From JAWKZG01 sp041396125 (GTDB lineage Bacteria; Pseudomonadota; Gammaproteobacteria; Competibacterales; Competibacteraceae): a DNA stretch of 64,000 bases. Below, one piece after another: positions 44,053 through 53,950 of the stretch. The notes under the pieces were generated by a model. It was not told where the DNA came from and did no database searches. It saw nothing but the letters and a program-made list of their open reading frames with translations. How positions within the stretch are numbered: position 1 is the first letter of the stretch; each line of letters begins with the position of its first letter. Both the position numbers and the translations under genes were made by a program. Location of the stretch: NCBI GenBank assembly GCA_041396125.1, contig JAWKZG010000001.1, positions 992,001-1,056,000 of the forward strand, given 5' to 3'.

Positions 44053-44073
44053 ATTTTTCCCGATTATTTTTGT

Positions 44074-45558
44074 TTAGCCGGCAGCAGCCAGTGAAGTCCG
44101 CTCGCTGATCGTGCCGGTTTCCTGCCAGCCGCCGCCCAGCACTTTGTAGAGAGTGACCAGATTGCTCGCCCGCGCCAGCCGGGTCGCAATCAGGTCTTGC
44201 TGGGCGTTATACAGCGAGCGCTGCGAATCCAGTACGCTGAGATAGCTGTCAACACCTTGCCGATAGCGCGCATCCGATAAACGATAGCTGGCCTCGGTCG
44301 CCTCGGTCAGTGATTGCTGGGCAGCAATCTGCGCATCAATTGTCCCGCGCAACGCCAACGCATCAGCCACCTCGCGAAACGCTGTCTGAATCGACTGTTC
44401 GTATTGCGCCAGCAGAATATCGCGCCCGGTTTCCGCCACCGCCAGATTGGCTTCATTACGGCCCCGGTCAAAAATCGGCAGGGTAACCTGGGGAATAAAA
44501 CGCCAACTGCCCGAGCCGGAATCGAACAAGGCAGACAAATTATTACTGGCAGTGCCTGCCAGCGCAGTGAGCGTAATGCTGGGGAAAAACGCAGCCCGCG
44601 CTGCGCCAATATTGGCATTGCCCGCCTGCAGACTGTGCTCGGCCTGTAAAATATCAGGCCGTTGCAGCAGGACTTCTGCCGGCAGACCTACCGGCACGGT
44701 CTGCCGGATCACGTTTAATGTGGTCAGCTCAGCGGGGGCGACTGTCGCCGGCACTGAGGTGCCCAGCAACAAGGCCAGCGCATTGCGATCCTGTGCCACC
44801 CGGCTGCTGAAATCCGCACTGTCCACGCGGGCCGCATCAACACTGGTCTGGGCCTGACGCAAATCAAGTTCCGAGGCCACACCCATTTCAAAGCTGCGCT
44901 GGGTCAAGGCATAAGATTCGCGCTGACTCGACAGCGTTTCCTGCGCGAGTTGCAACTGCTCACTATCCGCCGCCAGCGTCAGATAGGCATTCGCGACTTC
45001 AGCAATCAGGCTGATCTGGGTGCTGCGACGGGCTTCTGTGGTCGCCAGATAATCTTCCAGCGCCTGCTCTTCCAGGCTTTGCACCCGGCCGAACAAGTCC
45101 AGCTCGTAGGCGGTGGCACCCAGATTTACATCGTATTGCCGGCTGGTCTGGCCCGAGCCGCTCTCTGACAGTGTAGCCGCCGTGCGCTGCACCGCGTCCG
45201 ACGCCCCCAGATTGAGGGTGGGAAGCTGATCGGCACGCTGAATGCGGTACTGCGCCCGCGCTTGCTCGATATTCAGCGCGGCGATCCGCAGATCACGATT
45301 ATTTTCCAGTGCCAGTCCGATCAGCTGCTGTAACTGCGGGTCCGTGAAAAACTCGCGCCAGCCCAGCTCGGCCACACTGGCCACCGCCGTCTCAGCAGAT
45401 TCAGCATCCGTCGGATAGCCTGAGCCTGTCGGCCCCTGCTCGGGCCATTTCTCGGGCACTGGCGCAGCCGGTCGCTGGTAGGCCGGTGCCATGCTGGCGC
45501 AACCGCCAGCCAGCACAGCAGCCAGCGAAATAGCGCTTAACGATAAAACGCGGCTCAT
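44074..45558 (-). CDS. outer-membrane efflux lipoprotein, OprM/NodT family
   Basis: A 494-residue TolC-like protein. The signal peptide ends in a lipobox (AAVLAGGC), so it is lipid-anchored as OprM. Two outer_membrane_efflux repeats are visible, with the helical barrel segments around ALNIEQARAQYRIQRAD and AELTTLNVIRQTVPVGLPAEVLLQRPDI (shown in two parts). The C-terminal DARYRQGVDSYLSVLDSQRSLY is the classic motif. Its ATG overlaps the end of the RND gene. It supplies the outer-membrane duct for the RND pump and possibly for the MacAB-like system. Confidence 0.9.
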   Translation of the reverse strand: MSRVLSLSAISLAAVLAGGCASMAPAYQRPAAPVPEKWPEQGPTGSGYPTDAESAETAVASVAELGWREFFTDPQLQQLIGLALENNRDLRIAALNIEQARAQYRIQRADQLPTLNLGASDAVQRTAATLSESGSGQTSRQYDVNLGATAYELDLFGRVQSLEEQALEDYLATTEARRSTQISLIAEVANAYLTLAADSEQLQLAQETLSSQRESYALTQRSFEMGVASELDLRQAQTSVDAARVDSADFSSRVAQDRNALALLLGTSVPATVAPAELTTLNVIRQTVPVGLPAEVLLQRPDILQAEHSLQAGNANIGAARAAFFPSITLTALAGTASNNLSALFDSGSGSWRFIPQVTLPIFDRGRNEANLAVAETGRDILLAQYEQSIQTAFREVADALALRGTIDAQIAAQQSLTEATEASYRLSDARYRQGVDSYLSVLDSQRSLYNAQQDLIATRLARASNLVTLYKVLGGGWQETGTISERTSLAAAG

Positions 45559-48500
45559 GCGTCGGCCTCCTGTAACGGTGGCGTTGTTCCGGTTGCAGAC
45601 CCGTCCGCAGACGCATTGGCCTGCCGGCTCTTGAACAACTGCCGGATCACCACAAAAAACAGCGGTACAAAGAAAATCCCCAGAATGGTCGCTGCAACCA
45701 TGCCGCCCAGCACCCCGGTGCCGATAGCATTCTGACTGCCAGAACCGGCCCCGTCGCTGATCGCCAGCGGCAGCACACCAAAGCCAAACGCCAGTGAGGT
45801 CATCAGGATTGGACGCAAGCGCATCCGCACCGCTTCGAGGGTGGCACTGACCAGGTCTTTGCCCTGCTCCTGCAAGGTTTTAGCGAATTCCACAATCAGG
45901 ATGGCGTTTTTCGCCGACAAACCGATGGTGGCCAGCAGGCCGACCTGAAAATAGACATCATTCGGCAGCCCGCGCAGGCTGGTCGCCAACACCGCACCGA
46001 GTACTCCCAGCGGCACAATGAACATGACCGAAAAGGGTACCGACCAGCTCTCGTACAGCGCTGCCAGGCCAGAAACACCACCAGAATGGACAAGGCATAG
46101 AGGGCCGGTGCCTGGTTACCGGCAAGGCGTTCCTCGTAGGACAGCCCGGTCCAGGAATAACTCACGCCGGGCGGCAATTGGTCGGCAATGCCCTCAACGG
46201 CGGCCATCGCATCACCCGAGCTGACCCCTGGTGCCGGTGCGCCCATAATCTGTACCGACGGCAGACCGTTATAGCGTTCCAGACGCGGCGAACCGTACAC
46301 CCAATGGGCACTGGCAAAGGCGGAGAAAGGCACCATCTCGCCACTGCTGTTGCGCACATACCAGTCATTCAGATCTTCCGGCTGCATGCGAAATGGCGCA
46401 TCAGCCTGCATATAGACTTTCTTGACCCGGCCGGCCTGGACGAAATCGTCAACGTACGAACTGCCCCAGGCACTGGCCAGCGCGCTATTAATCTCCGCGA
46501 CAGTCAAACCGTACGCACCGGCTTTGGCCTGATCGATATCAATCTGCACCTGCGGCGTGTCTTCCAGACCGTTCGGCCGCACCGCCACCAGCTGCGGATT
46601 CTGGCTTGCCATGCCGAGCAGTTGATTGCGCGCCTGTATCAGTGCTTCATGCCCGATACCGCCACGATCCTGCAGCTGCAGATCAAACCCGCTGGCGTTG
46701 CCCAGCTCCATAACAGCGGGCGGCGCGAAAGCAAAAACCCGGGCATCACGAATCTGCGAAAACGCCTGCATGGCCCGTCCGATCACCGCATCCACATGCG
46801 CCTCCGGCTGCGTCCGCTCATCCCAGTTTTTCAGACGAATAAACGCAATACCCATATTCTGCCCGCTACCGGCAAAACTGAAACCGGCCACGGCCATCAT
46901 CTGGTCAACCAGTTCGGCTTCATTTTCCAGAAAATGCTGCTCGACCTGCTCGATAACCTTCAGGGTGCGCGCCCGGGTGGCACCGGTGGGCAGTACAATT
47001 TGCGCAATCACAATGCCCTGATCTTCGTCCGGCAGAAAAGCCGTGGGCAAACGCAGAAACATATAGCCCATGCCGATCACTATCACCAGATAGATCAGCA
47101 AAAACCGCCCGCCGCGCCGCAACATGCCGGCCACACCGGCTTGATAGCCCAGCGTGGCGCGCTCGAAACCCCGGTTGAACCAGCCGAAAAAGCCGCGCTG
47201 GTTGGCGTGTTTAGCCGGATCAACCGGCTTCAGCATGGTGGCACACAGGGCCGGTGTCAGAATCAGCGCCACCAGTACCGACAGCACCATGGCAGCGACA
47301 ATCGTGATGGAAAACTGGCGATAGATCACACCGGTAGAACCGCCGAAAAAGGCCATCGGCACAAAGACTGCCGACAGTACCAGGGCAATACCCACTAGCG
47401 CGCTGGTGATCTGGTCCATGGATTTACGGGTCGCTTCACGCGGCGTCAGTCCATCTTCCTGCATAACCCGTTCGACGTTTTCCACCACCACAATGGCATC
47501 GTCCACCAGCAGCCCGATAGCCAGCACCATGGCAAACATGGTCAGGGTATTAATGGAATAGCCGAATGCGGCCAATACCCCAAACGTGCCAAGCAAAACT
47601 ACTGGTACTGCAATAGTGGGAATAAGTGTCGCCCGGAAGTTCTGTAAAAACAAATACATCACCAGGAAGACCAATAAAATGGCCTCGATCAGTGTTTTAA
47701 CCACTTCTTCAATCGAGATCCGCACGAAGGGCGTGGTGTCGTAGGGATAAACAGCTTTCACGCCAGCCGGGAAAAACTGCCCGAGCTCTTCGATTTTTGC
47801 CTGTATGGCGGCCGCAGTATCCAGCGCATTGGCACCGGTCGCCAGCCGCACAGCCATAGCGGCAGCCGGTTGCCCGTTGTAACGGGCGGTGGCGTTGTAG
47901 TTCTCGTTGCCCAGTTCGAGCCGCGCCACGTCACGCAGATAAACGGTTGCACCGTCAGCCGCACTGCGCAGCAAAATATCGCCGAACTGTTCCGGCGTGT
48001 TCAGACTGCTCTGCACATTGACGGTGGCGTTCAGGTCCTGACCGGGCACAGCCGGCACCGCGCCCAGCTGACCGGCTGAAACCTGGGCATTCTGGGCCTG
48101 CACCGCAGCTGCGATGTCAGACGGGGTGAGTCTGTACTGGTGTAATTTGCCCGGATCGAGCCAGATCCGCATGGCGTACTGCGACATAAACAGCTGCACT
48201 TCACCGACGCCTTCGACGCGGCTGAGCGGGTCCTGCAAACGACTGGCCATGTAGTCACCGAGATCGCCGACGTCCAGCCGGCCATCCTCGGACACCAGTC
48301 CGATCACCATCAAAAAGTTGCGTACTGATTTCGCGACCTTGATGCCTTGCTGCTGCACTTCCACCGGCAGTGACGGTGTGGCCAGCTGCAGCTTGTTTTG
48401 TACCTGTACCTGCGCCACATCGGGGTCGGTGCTATTGTCAAAGGTCAGCGTGATCGTCGCAGTGCCGGTGGACTCACTGGTTGACGACATATACCGCAGC

Positions 48501-48721
48501 CCGTCCAGCCCGGTCATCTGCTGCTCGATCACCTGGGTGACCGTATCTTCCACTGCTTTCGCTGAAGCACCGGGGTACGTAGCCGTGATGCTGATCTGCG
48601 GCGGCGCGATAGAGGGATACTGGGCAATCGGCAGCGTCAGGATCGACAGCGTTCCGCCCAGCATAATGAGAATAGCGATAACCCAGGCGAAAATGGGTCG
48701 ATCAATAAAAAACCTGGCCAT
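45555..48721 (-). pseudogene. HAE1-type RND multidrug efflux permease (AcrB/MexB-like), frameshifted
   Basis: An RND pump of about 1,055 codons. The start MARFFIDRPIFAWVIAILIML is the family signature. Helix 4 carries the proton-relay aspartates in LLVDDAIVVVENVERVM. The large periplasmic loops and SDGAGSGSQNAIGTGVLGGM near the C-terminus are normal. After LVVFL the frame is lost by a one-base deletion near 46063-46072; the last 156 residues, from FIVPLGVLGAVLATSLRG, are in another frame. An assembly error is likely. It forms a tripartite pump with the adaptor upstream and the OprM-like lipoprotein downstream. Confidence 0.9.
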
Positions 48722-48753
48722 GTGATGTTGTCCTTATTATGTCTTGGCAGCGA

Positions 48754-49934
48754 TTAATTACGGGCCAGGGTGGCGCTGTCTGTATCCAGCGTTACGCTGA
48801 CCGCACGCGCCTGCGCACCCGGCCGCACTTTCTGCAGACCGTCCACAATCAATTGATCGCCGGCGTCCAGCCCCGCTGTTACCAGCCATTGATGGCCAAT
48901 CGAGCGATCGACCGTCAGCGACCGCAGTTCGACCACACCCTGCTCGTTCAGTACCAGTGCGGTGGCATTGCCCTGGTATCGCGGGTGATGCTGCGCTGCG
49001 GTGCCAGAATGGCTTCGGGCTTGACGCCTTCATGGATCACAGCCCGCACATACATACCCGGCAGCAAAACCTGCTCAGGATTCGGAAAAACCGCCCGCAG
49101 CGTCACGGTGCCCGTGCTTTCGTCCACATTCACTTCGGAAAACTGCAACTGCCCGCTTTCGCTGTAGCGGCTGCCGTCTTCCAGGATCAGTTCCACATTG
49201 GCGTTCAGATCTTCTGTGCGCTGCAGCTGACCACTCGCCAGGGCGCGTTTGAGGCGCAGCAATTGCGCACTGGATTGCGTCACATCGACATAAATCGGAT
49301 CGAGCTGCCGTACTGTGGCCAGTGCTTCGCTCTGGTTTGCGGTCACCAGTGCGCCGGGGGTGACAGCCGAACGACCGATACGACCAGCAATCGGGGATTT
49401 CACCTGGGTATAGTCGAGGTTAATGCGGGCTGTCTGGACCGCCGCTTCACTCATCGCCACAGTCGCCTGCGCCTGCTTCAGGGCCGCCACGGCATCGTCG
49501 TAGGATTCCTGGCTCACTGCCTTGATCTTCACCAGGTTTTTATAGCGCTTGACCTTGAGCTGAGCGCTTGTCAGCGCTGCTGCATCCCGCGCCAGCGTTG
49601 CTTTGGCACTGTCATAAGCGGCCTGATAAGTGGCCGGATCAATCTGGTACAACACCTGCCCGGCCTCTATCTCACCGCCTTCAGAAAACAGCCGCTGCTG
49701 AATGATGCCACTGACCTGCGGCCGCACTTCAGCGATCAGATACGGGGCGGTACGACCTGCCAGCTCGGTAGACAGGGTCACTGCGCGGGGTTGTATTTCC
49801 ACCACGCCAACCTCGGGAACCGGAGCCGGAGCGGGCTGCCCCTGAGCCTGGGTGGTATCACACCCACTCAGCAGCACACCCGCACTACCGATTAGAAAAA
49901 CTGCAAATATTGAATGCAAAACAGGGTGTTGCAT
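48754..49934 (-). pseudogene. RND efflux periplasmic adaptor (AcrA/MexA-like) lipoprotein, frameshifted
   Basis: A membrane-fusion protein of about 393 codons. The lipobox GVLLSGC lies near residue 25. The lipoyl halves RPQVSGIIQQRLFSEGGEI and YTQVKSPIAGRIGRSAVTPG flank a coiled coil, and the beta-barrel domain includes LPGMYVRAVIHEG. The frame breaks after ITRDTR near 48973-48977 by loss of one base; the last 65 or so residues (NATALVLNEQGVVELRS onward) are in another frame. A TetR palindrome lies about 50 bp upstream of the ATG at 49934. First gene of the efflux operon. Confidence 0.88.
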
Positions 49935-49986
49935 GATTTACCTCACACACGCGATAAGAAAGTATTGTATTATGAAATGGATTGCA

Positions 49987-50006
49987 TAGAATGAATAATC
50001 ATTCTA
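49987..50006. promoter_or_regulatory. TetR-type operator of the RND efflux operon
   Basis: TAGAATGA-N4-TCATTCTA, a perfect inverted repeat between the adaptor gene and the divergent first TetR gene. The same half-sites recur at 50994-51013. Placement fits repression of the pump and autoregulation. Confidence 0.65.
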
Positions 50007-50251
50007 GAATGTACGTTTACTCTAGTTATCACGCCTGACAAAGTCAAGCCTGAAATAGGGGGTTTAGGACAATGTCGCAAAATGACAGGTGAGCAGCTTG
50101 CGAGATTTTCAGGCAGCCCGATTCAGGTATCATGAGACAGATAACAAGCGTGCGCTCAGGCGGGTGGCAGACACGCCCTGTCGCCGCTAAAAATGCGTGC
50201 ATAAGCAAAAACAACAGGGCCAGCCCCCTTCCAGCAAACGAGGCAAATGAC

Positions 50252-50857
50252 ATGAATCAACCAGCTGACAATGTGCAGTCAGAACGCTCCAGATTGCGCC
50301 GGCAACAGGTACTGGACGCCGCTGCTGCTTGTTTCCGGGAGTATGGATTCCACGGCGCCAGCATTTCCCAGATCTCCAAGGCTGCCGGTATGAGTGCCGG
50401 GCATATCTATCATTTTTTCGATAATAAAGAAGCCATTATCGGTGCCATTGTGGAGCAGAAGGTAGAGCGCTCCATCGAGATGATCACCCGCTTCGAAAGC
50501 GAGGCAGACGTGTTCGGCACCATGGTTGAACGGATGGATACAGGGCTGGAGGATAAAACCGATCCGGAGTTTGTCGGCTTATGGCTTGAAGTTCTGGCCG
50601 AAGCGGCCCGCAATCCTGAAATAGCGCGAATTGTGCAGACAGCCGATCAGAAAATGCGCGAGCGGGTCACCCGGCTGGAAAAAATCGCCCGCCAATCCCG
50701 TTGTATTGACTCTCAGATCAAGCCGGAAGCGGTCGCCGAAGTGATCATGGCGCTGCTTGAAGGTCTGGGCAATCGTATCGTCCAGAACCCCGACATGGAC
50801 AAGGACGAAGTCATCAAGGTTTTGCGGGTCGCCGCCCAGGCCATCCTGCAGGCCTGA
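50252..50857 (+). CDS. TetR family transcriptional regulator (copy 1)
   Basis: A 201-residue TetR repressor. The ATG at 50252 has CGAGG upstream; the longer open frame is not needed. The HTH is RRQQVLDAAAACFREYGFHG followed by ASISQISKAAGMSAGHIYHF. The C-terminal ligand domain contains WLEVLAEAARNPEIARIV. It closely resembles the next TetR gene over its whole length. It is divergent from the RND efflux operon with the palindrome between them, so it is the likely repressor. Confidence 0.9.
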   Translation: MNQPADNVQSERSRLRRQQVLDAAAACFREYGFHGASISQISKAAGMSAGHIYHFFDNKEAIIGAIVEQKVERSIEMITRFESEADVFGTMVERMDTGLEDKTDPEFVGLWLEVLAEAARNPEIARIVQTADQKMRERVTRLEKIARQSRCIDSQIKPEAVAEVIMALLEGLGNRIVQNPDMDKDEVIKVLRVAAQAILQA

Positions 50858-50993
50858 TGCACTTATCCGGGCTGGCCGGATGCTGACCCTTTCAGCCTGC
50901 CCTGCACTGCTTTTTTCTTCACCTCACTAAAATATCCGCAGTTATTCCCGCAGGGACGTTTGCTGCAGCCTGGAAATCTGCTAGAGTAATTTA

Positions 50994-51013
50994 TAGAGTG
51001 AATGATCATTCTA
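50994..51013. promoter_or_regulatory. second TetR-type operator
   Basis: TAGAGTGA-N4-TCATTCTA, differing in one base from the site at 49987-50006. It lies about 100 bp upstream of the second TetR gene and downstream of the first. Confidence 0.6.
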
Positions 51014-51114
51014 TTTTTTGAACACGACTACGCTGCATTACTCTGCGGCTTCGCAATCCCCTGTGCAAGGCACCGCAGCGCGTGTCAGCAATACTTGTAA
51101 TAACGAGACTTTTC

Positions 51115-51720
51115 ATGAATCAGCCCGTAGATAATGTGCCGTCAACACGCTCCGAATTGCGTCGGCAACAGATTCTGGATGCCGCCACCGATTGTTTTCG
51201 GCGCTGTGGCTTTCACGGTGCCAGCATTTCCCAGATATCCAAGGCCGCCGGTATGAGTGCCGGGCATATCTACCATTTTTTCGATAATAAAGAAGCGATC
51301 ATAGCCGCTATCGTAGAACAGAACGTGGCGTACTCGCTGGCGTTAATCAAACACTTTGAAGATCAGGCCGATGTCTTCGAAGCCATTGTTGAAAAAATTG
51401 GCCAGGCCCTTAAAGAACATACCGACCGGGAGTTTGTCTGTTTGTGGCTTGAGGTACTGGCCGAGGCGGCCCGCAACCCGGAAATGGCACAAATAGTCCA
51501 AACCGCTGACCAGAAAATGCGCCAGCGAGTGACTTGTCTGGAAGAAGTTGCGCGGCAATCACGCGGCATCGACTCCAAGGTCAAACCGGAAGCCGTAGCG
51601 GAAGTCATCATGGCCTTGTTCGAAGGCCTGGGAAACCGCATTATTCAGAACCCCGTGATGGACAAGGACGAAGTCGCCAAAGTGCTGCGGATCGCTGCCC
51701 AGGCCATTCTGCAGGCCTGA
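51115..51720 (+). CDS. TetR family transcriptional regulator (copy 2)
   Basis: A 201-residue paralogue of the preceding TetR protein. The HTH recognition region ISQISKAAGMSAGHIYHFFD is identical, and the N-terminal MNQP start and C-terminal LRIAAQAILQA end also match. Differences cluster in the ligand-binding part (AYSLALIKHFEDQADVFEAI), which suggests a different inducer with the same operator. The ATG at 51115 is chosen by comparison with copy 1. It is a tandem duplicate under its own operator. Confidence 0.9.
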   Translation: MNQPVDNVPSTRSELRRQQILDAATDCFRRCGFHGASISQISKAAGMSAGHIYHFFDNKEAIIAAIVEQNVAYSLALIKHFEDQADVFEAIVEKIGQALKEHTDREFVCLWLEVLAEAARNPEMAQIVQTADQKMRQRVTCLEEVARQSRGIDSKVKPEAVAEVIMALFEGLGNRIIQNPVMDKDEVAKVLRIAAQAILQA

Positions 51721-51769
51721 CAGGCTCTCAAAAACCGCTTCGGTATCAGTACAGATTTGCAATAGCCGC

Positions 51770-53950
51770 CTAAACCAGCACGGCCACCTCCAGTTTGCCG
51801 CTGCGGCTTTGCGTGTGCACCGCTACGCTGTCACCACGCCGGCGAATCACCAGATCAATGCTGCTGTCACCGAAGCACAAGCCTTTGATCTGCATCTTGT
51901 GGATATAGTCCGGCAAGCGGGGCTGGTGTAAACGAATATGCGGTGGCTGCGGGGAAAAACTCACGCCAAGACAGGCCTGCACCAGCATAAACACCGAACC
52001 ACTGGCCCAGGCTTGCGGCAGGCAGGCCACCGGGTACAGGGTTGGCGCCTGCCCTGCTACCCGCTCAAAACCGCAAAATAACTCCGGCAAACGATGCAAA
52101 TCCAGAAAGATAGCGGCATTAAACAGACCGGTCAGCAGCGTCAAAGCCTCTGTCTTGAAACCATACCGGGCCAGCCCGGCCGCTGCCAGTGCGGTATCGT
52201 GCGGCCAGACCGAACCGTTATGGTAAGACATGGGGTTATAGCGGGGCTCACCGGCAAAAATGGTGCGTACCCCCCAGCCATTAAAGCCCTGCGATCCGAC
52301 CAGACCACGGGCAATACGAGCCGCATGCGCCGGCGTGCTCAGGCCGCAATACAGCGCATGCGCGGGATTCGAACTGCGCACCGCACAGGGCTTTTTGGCA
52401 CCATCCAGCGCCAGCGCGTAAGTACCGATATCTTCCACCCAGAAAGCCCGTTCGAAGGCCTCGCGCAGGACCTCTTTGCGGGTTCGCCAGCGCGCTGCCT
52501 GCTGTAAGCGACCCAAAATCTCGGCGATCTCGGCACCCAGCGCATAGGCCTCATACACATAGGCCTGCACTTCGCACAACGCAATTGGCGGCTCGGCGGC
52601 GCGGCCATCCGCATGGAAGATCGAATCGTCGGAGTCTTTCCAGCCCTGCTGCACCAGACCGCTCGGGCCCAGCCGGGCATACTCGACAAAACCATCGTTA
52701 TCCAGATCGCCATACTGCTCTATCCAGGCGATAGCTCGCTCGATATGCGGCCATAACTGCTCGATAAATGCGCGATCACCGGTACGCTGGAGATAACGCC
52801 CGGCCAGCATCACGAACAGTGGTGTGGCATCCACCGTACCGTAATAACGCCGGAACGGCACTTCGCCCAAAGCCGCCATTTCGCCTTCACGCAACTCGTG
52901 CAAAATCTTGCCCGGCTGGGCTTCCATCGCAGCCTCTTCGCTGCTCGCCTGATTAGCGGCCAGAAATGTCAGGACACCGCGCGCCATGGCGGGATGCACC
53001 CACAGCGTCTGCAGTGCGGTGATCAGCCCGTCGCGGCCAAACGGGGTAGCAAACCAGGGCACCCCCGCAAACGGATAAGACCCGTAGCGGGTCCGGGTGA
53101 TCAGCATCTGCAAATCAGCGGCGGAGCGGTTCAACCAGTCGTTGAACTGTTCGTTATCGGTGAAAATTTCGGTGCGCTCCGCCAGATCCGCCGCGACCGC
53201 CCGATCCAGTTCATCGATAGCCTGGGCATGATTACCCAGGCAGAAATAAGCGCTGCCACTGGCACAGGACACGGTCGCTTCCAGCTCAAACCCTGCTCCG
53301 GGATCGAGTTCCACGAAAAACAGCGCGGAGGTATTCGACCAGCGCTCAGGCGCTCGGTCAAAACCGATGCGGGTCTGGCGCAAGACCTTATCCAGTCCCC
53401 GATACGCCAGGATAAGCGCTGTATCCTCCTGCACCGGCGGCAGTGCCTCGCCGCGCTGCGGGCGTTGTACTCCGCGCACTTCGAAGATATCCCGAAAATC
53501 GGCAGCAAAGGACACTTCCAGCTCGAAACCAAGACGCTGATCGTGATAGTTCACCACCTGCAGCCGCTCGTGCAGCGCGCGATCCTGCACCGCGATATCG
53601 CGGTGCAGGTGCAGTGTTCCCTTGGGTAACCAGAGTTGCTCTGCCTGGAAAATATCCGGCGTCGTCTGATCTACCGCCAGGACGCTATTGTCCAGCTTGA
53701 CGGTGGAGTTCAGCAGCATGGGCCGGCGCTGCGCTGCCATCCATTCCCAGCGGGAAAGATGACGCGTGCCAAGACAGTACAACCCGTGTTCACCGATGCC
53801 CGCGCGCCCGACAGCGCCATTGCGGTCAAACACCGCAAAGGTATCGTCCTGTTTCAGCACCCGGGTGCGATCATCAATGGCCGACGAGGTGGCCGGAATG
53901 TACCACTGGCTGTCGATTTGAATGGCATCATCCATAGTGCGAACCGTCAT
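51770..53950 (-). CDS. glycogen-debranching-like amylo-alpha-1,6-glucosidase family protein
   Basis: A 726-residue protein with an N-terminal glycogen-debranching-type beta-sandwich domain (about residues 10-230) and a C-terminal (alpha/alpha)6 barrel like those of GH63/GH100/GH133 enzymes. The barrel motif PWFATPFGRDGLITALQTLW lies near residue 300, and NPMSYHNGSVWPHDTALAAAG near 590 holds the other conserved acidic region. No signal peptide, so cytoplasmic. It overlaps the upstream GT4 gene by 23 bp (or 8 bp from the ATG at 53935), so the two are co-translated and may act in the same carbohydrate pathway. Substrate not proven. Confidence 0.83.
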   Translation of the reverse strand: MTVRTMDDAIQIDSQWYIPATSSAIDDRTRVLKQDDTFAVFDRNGAVGRAGIGEHGLYCLGTRHLSRWEWMAAQRRPMLLNSTVKLDNSVLAVDQTTPDIFQAEQLWLPKGTLHLHRDIAVQDRALHERLQVVNYHDQRLGFELEVSFAADFRDIFEVRGVQRPQRGEALPPVQEDTALILAYRGLDKVLRQTRIGFDRAPERWSNTSALFFVELDPGAGFELEATVSCASGSAYFCLGNHAQAIDELDRAVAADLAERTEIFTDNEQFNDWLNRSAADLQMLITRTRYGSYPFAGVPWFATPFGRDGLITALQTLWVHPAMARGVLTFLAANQASSEEAAMEAQPGKILHELREGEMAALGEVPFRRYYGTVDATPLFVMLAGRYLQRTGDRAFIEQLWPHIERAIAWIEQYGDLDNDGFVEYARLGPSGLVQQGWKDSDDSIFHADGRAAEPPIALCEVQAYVYEAYALGAEIAEILGRLQQAARWRTRKEVLREAFERAFWVEDIGTYALALDGAKKPCAVRSSNPAHALYCGLSTPAHAARIARGLVGSQGFNGWGVRTIFAGEPRYNPMSYHNGSVWPHDTALAAAGLARYGFKTEALTLLTGLFNAAIFLDLHRLPELFCGFERVAGQAPTLYPVACLPQAWASGSVFMLVQACLGVSFSPQPPHIRLHQPRLPDYIHKMQIKGLCFGDSSIDLVIRRRGDSVAVHTQSRSGKLEVAVLV

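Noticed and set aside
46178..47398. Long plus-strand open frame (406 codons) opposite the RND pump
   Set aside because: Antisense shadow of the pump gene; composition is protein-unlike and no ribosome binding site is evident.
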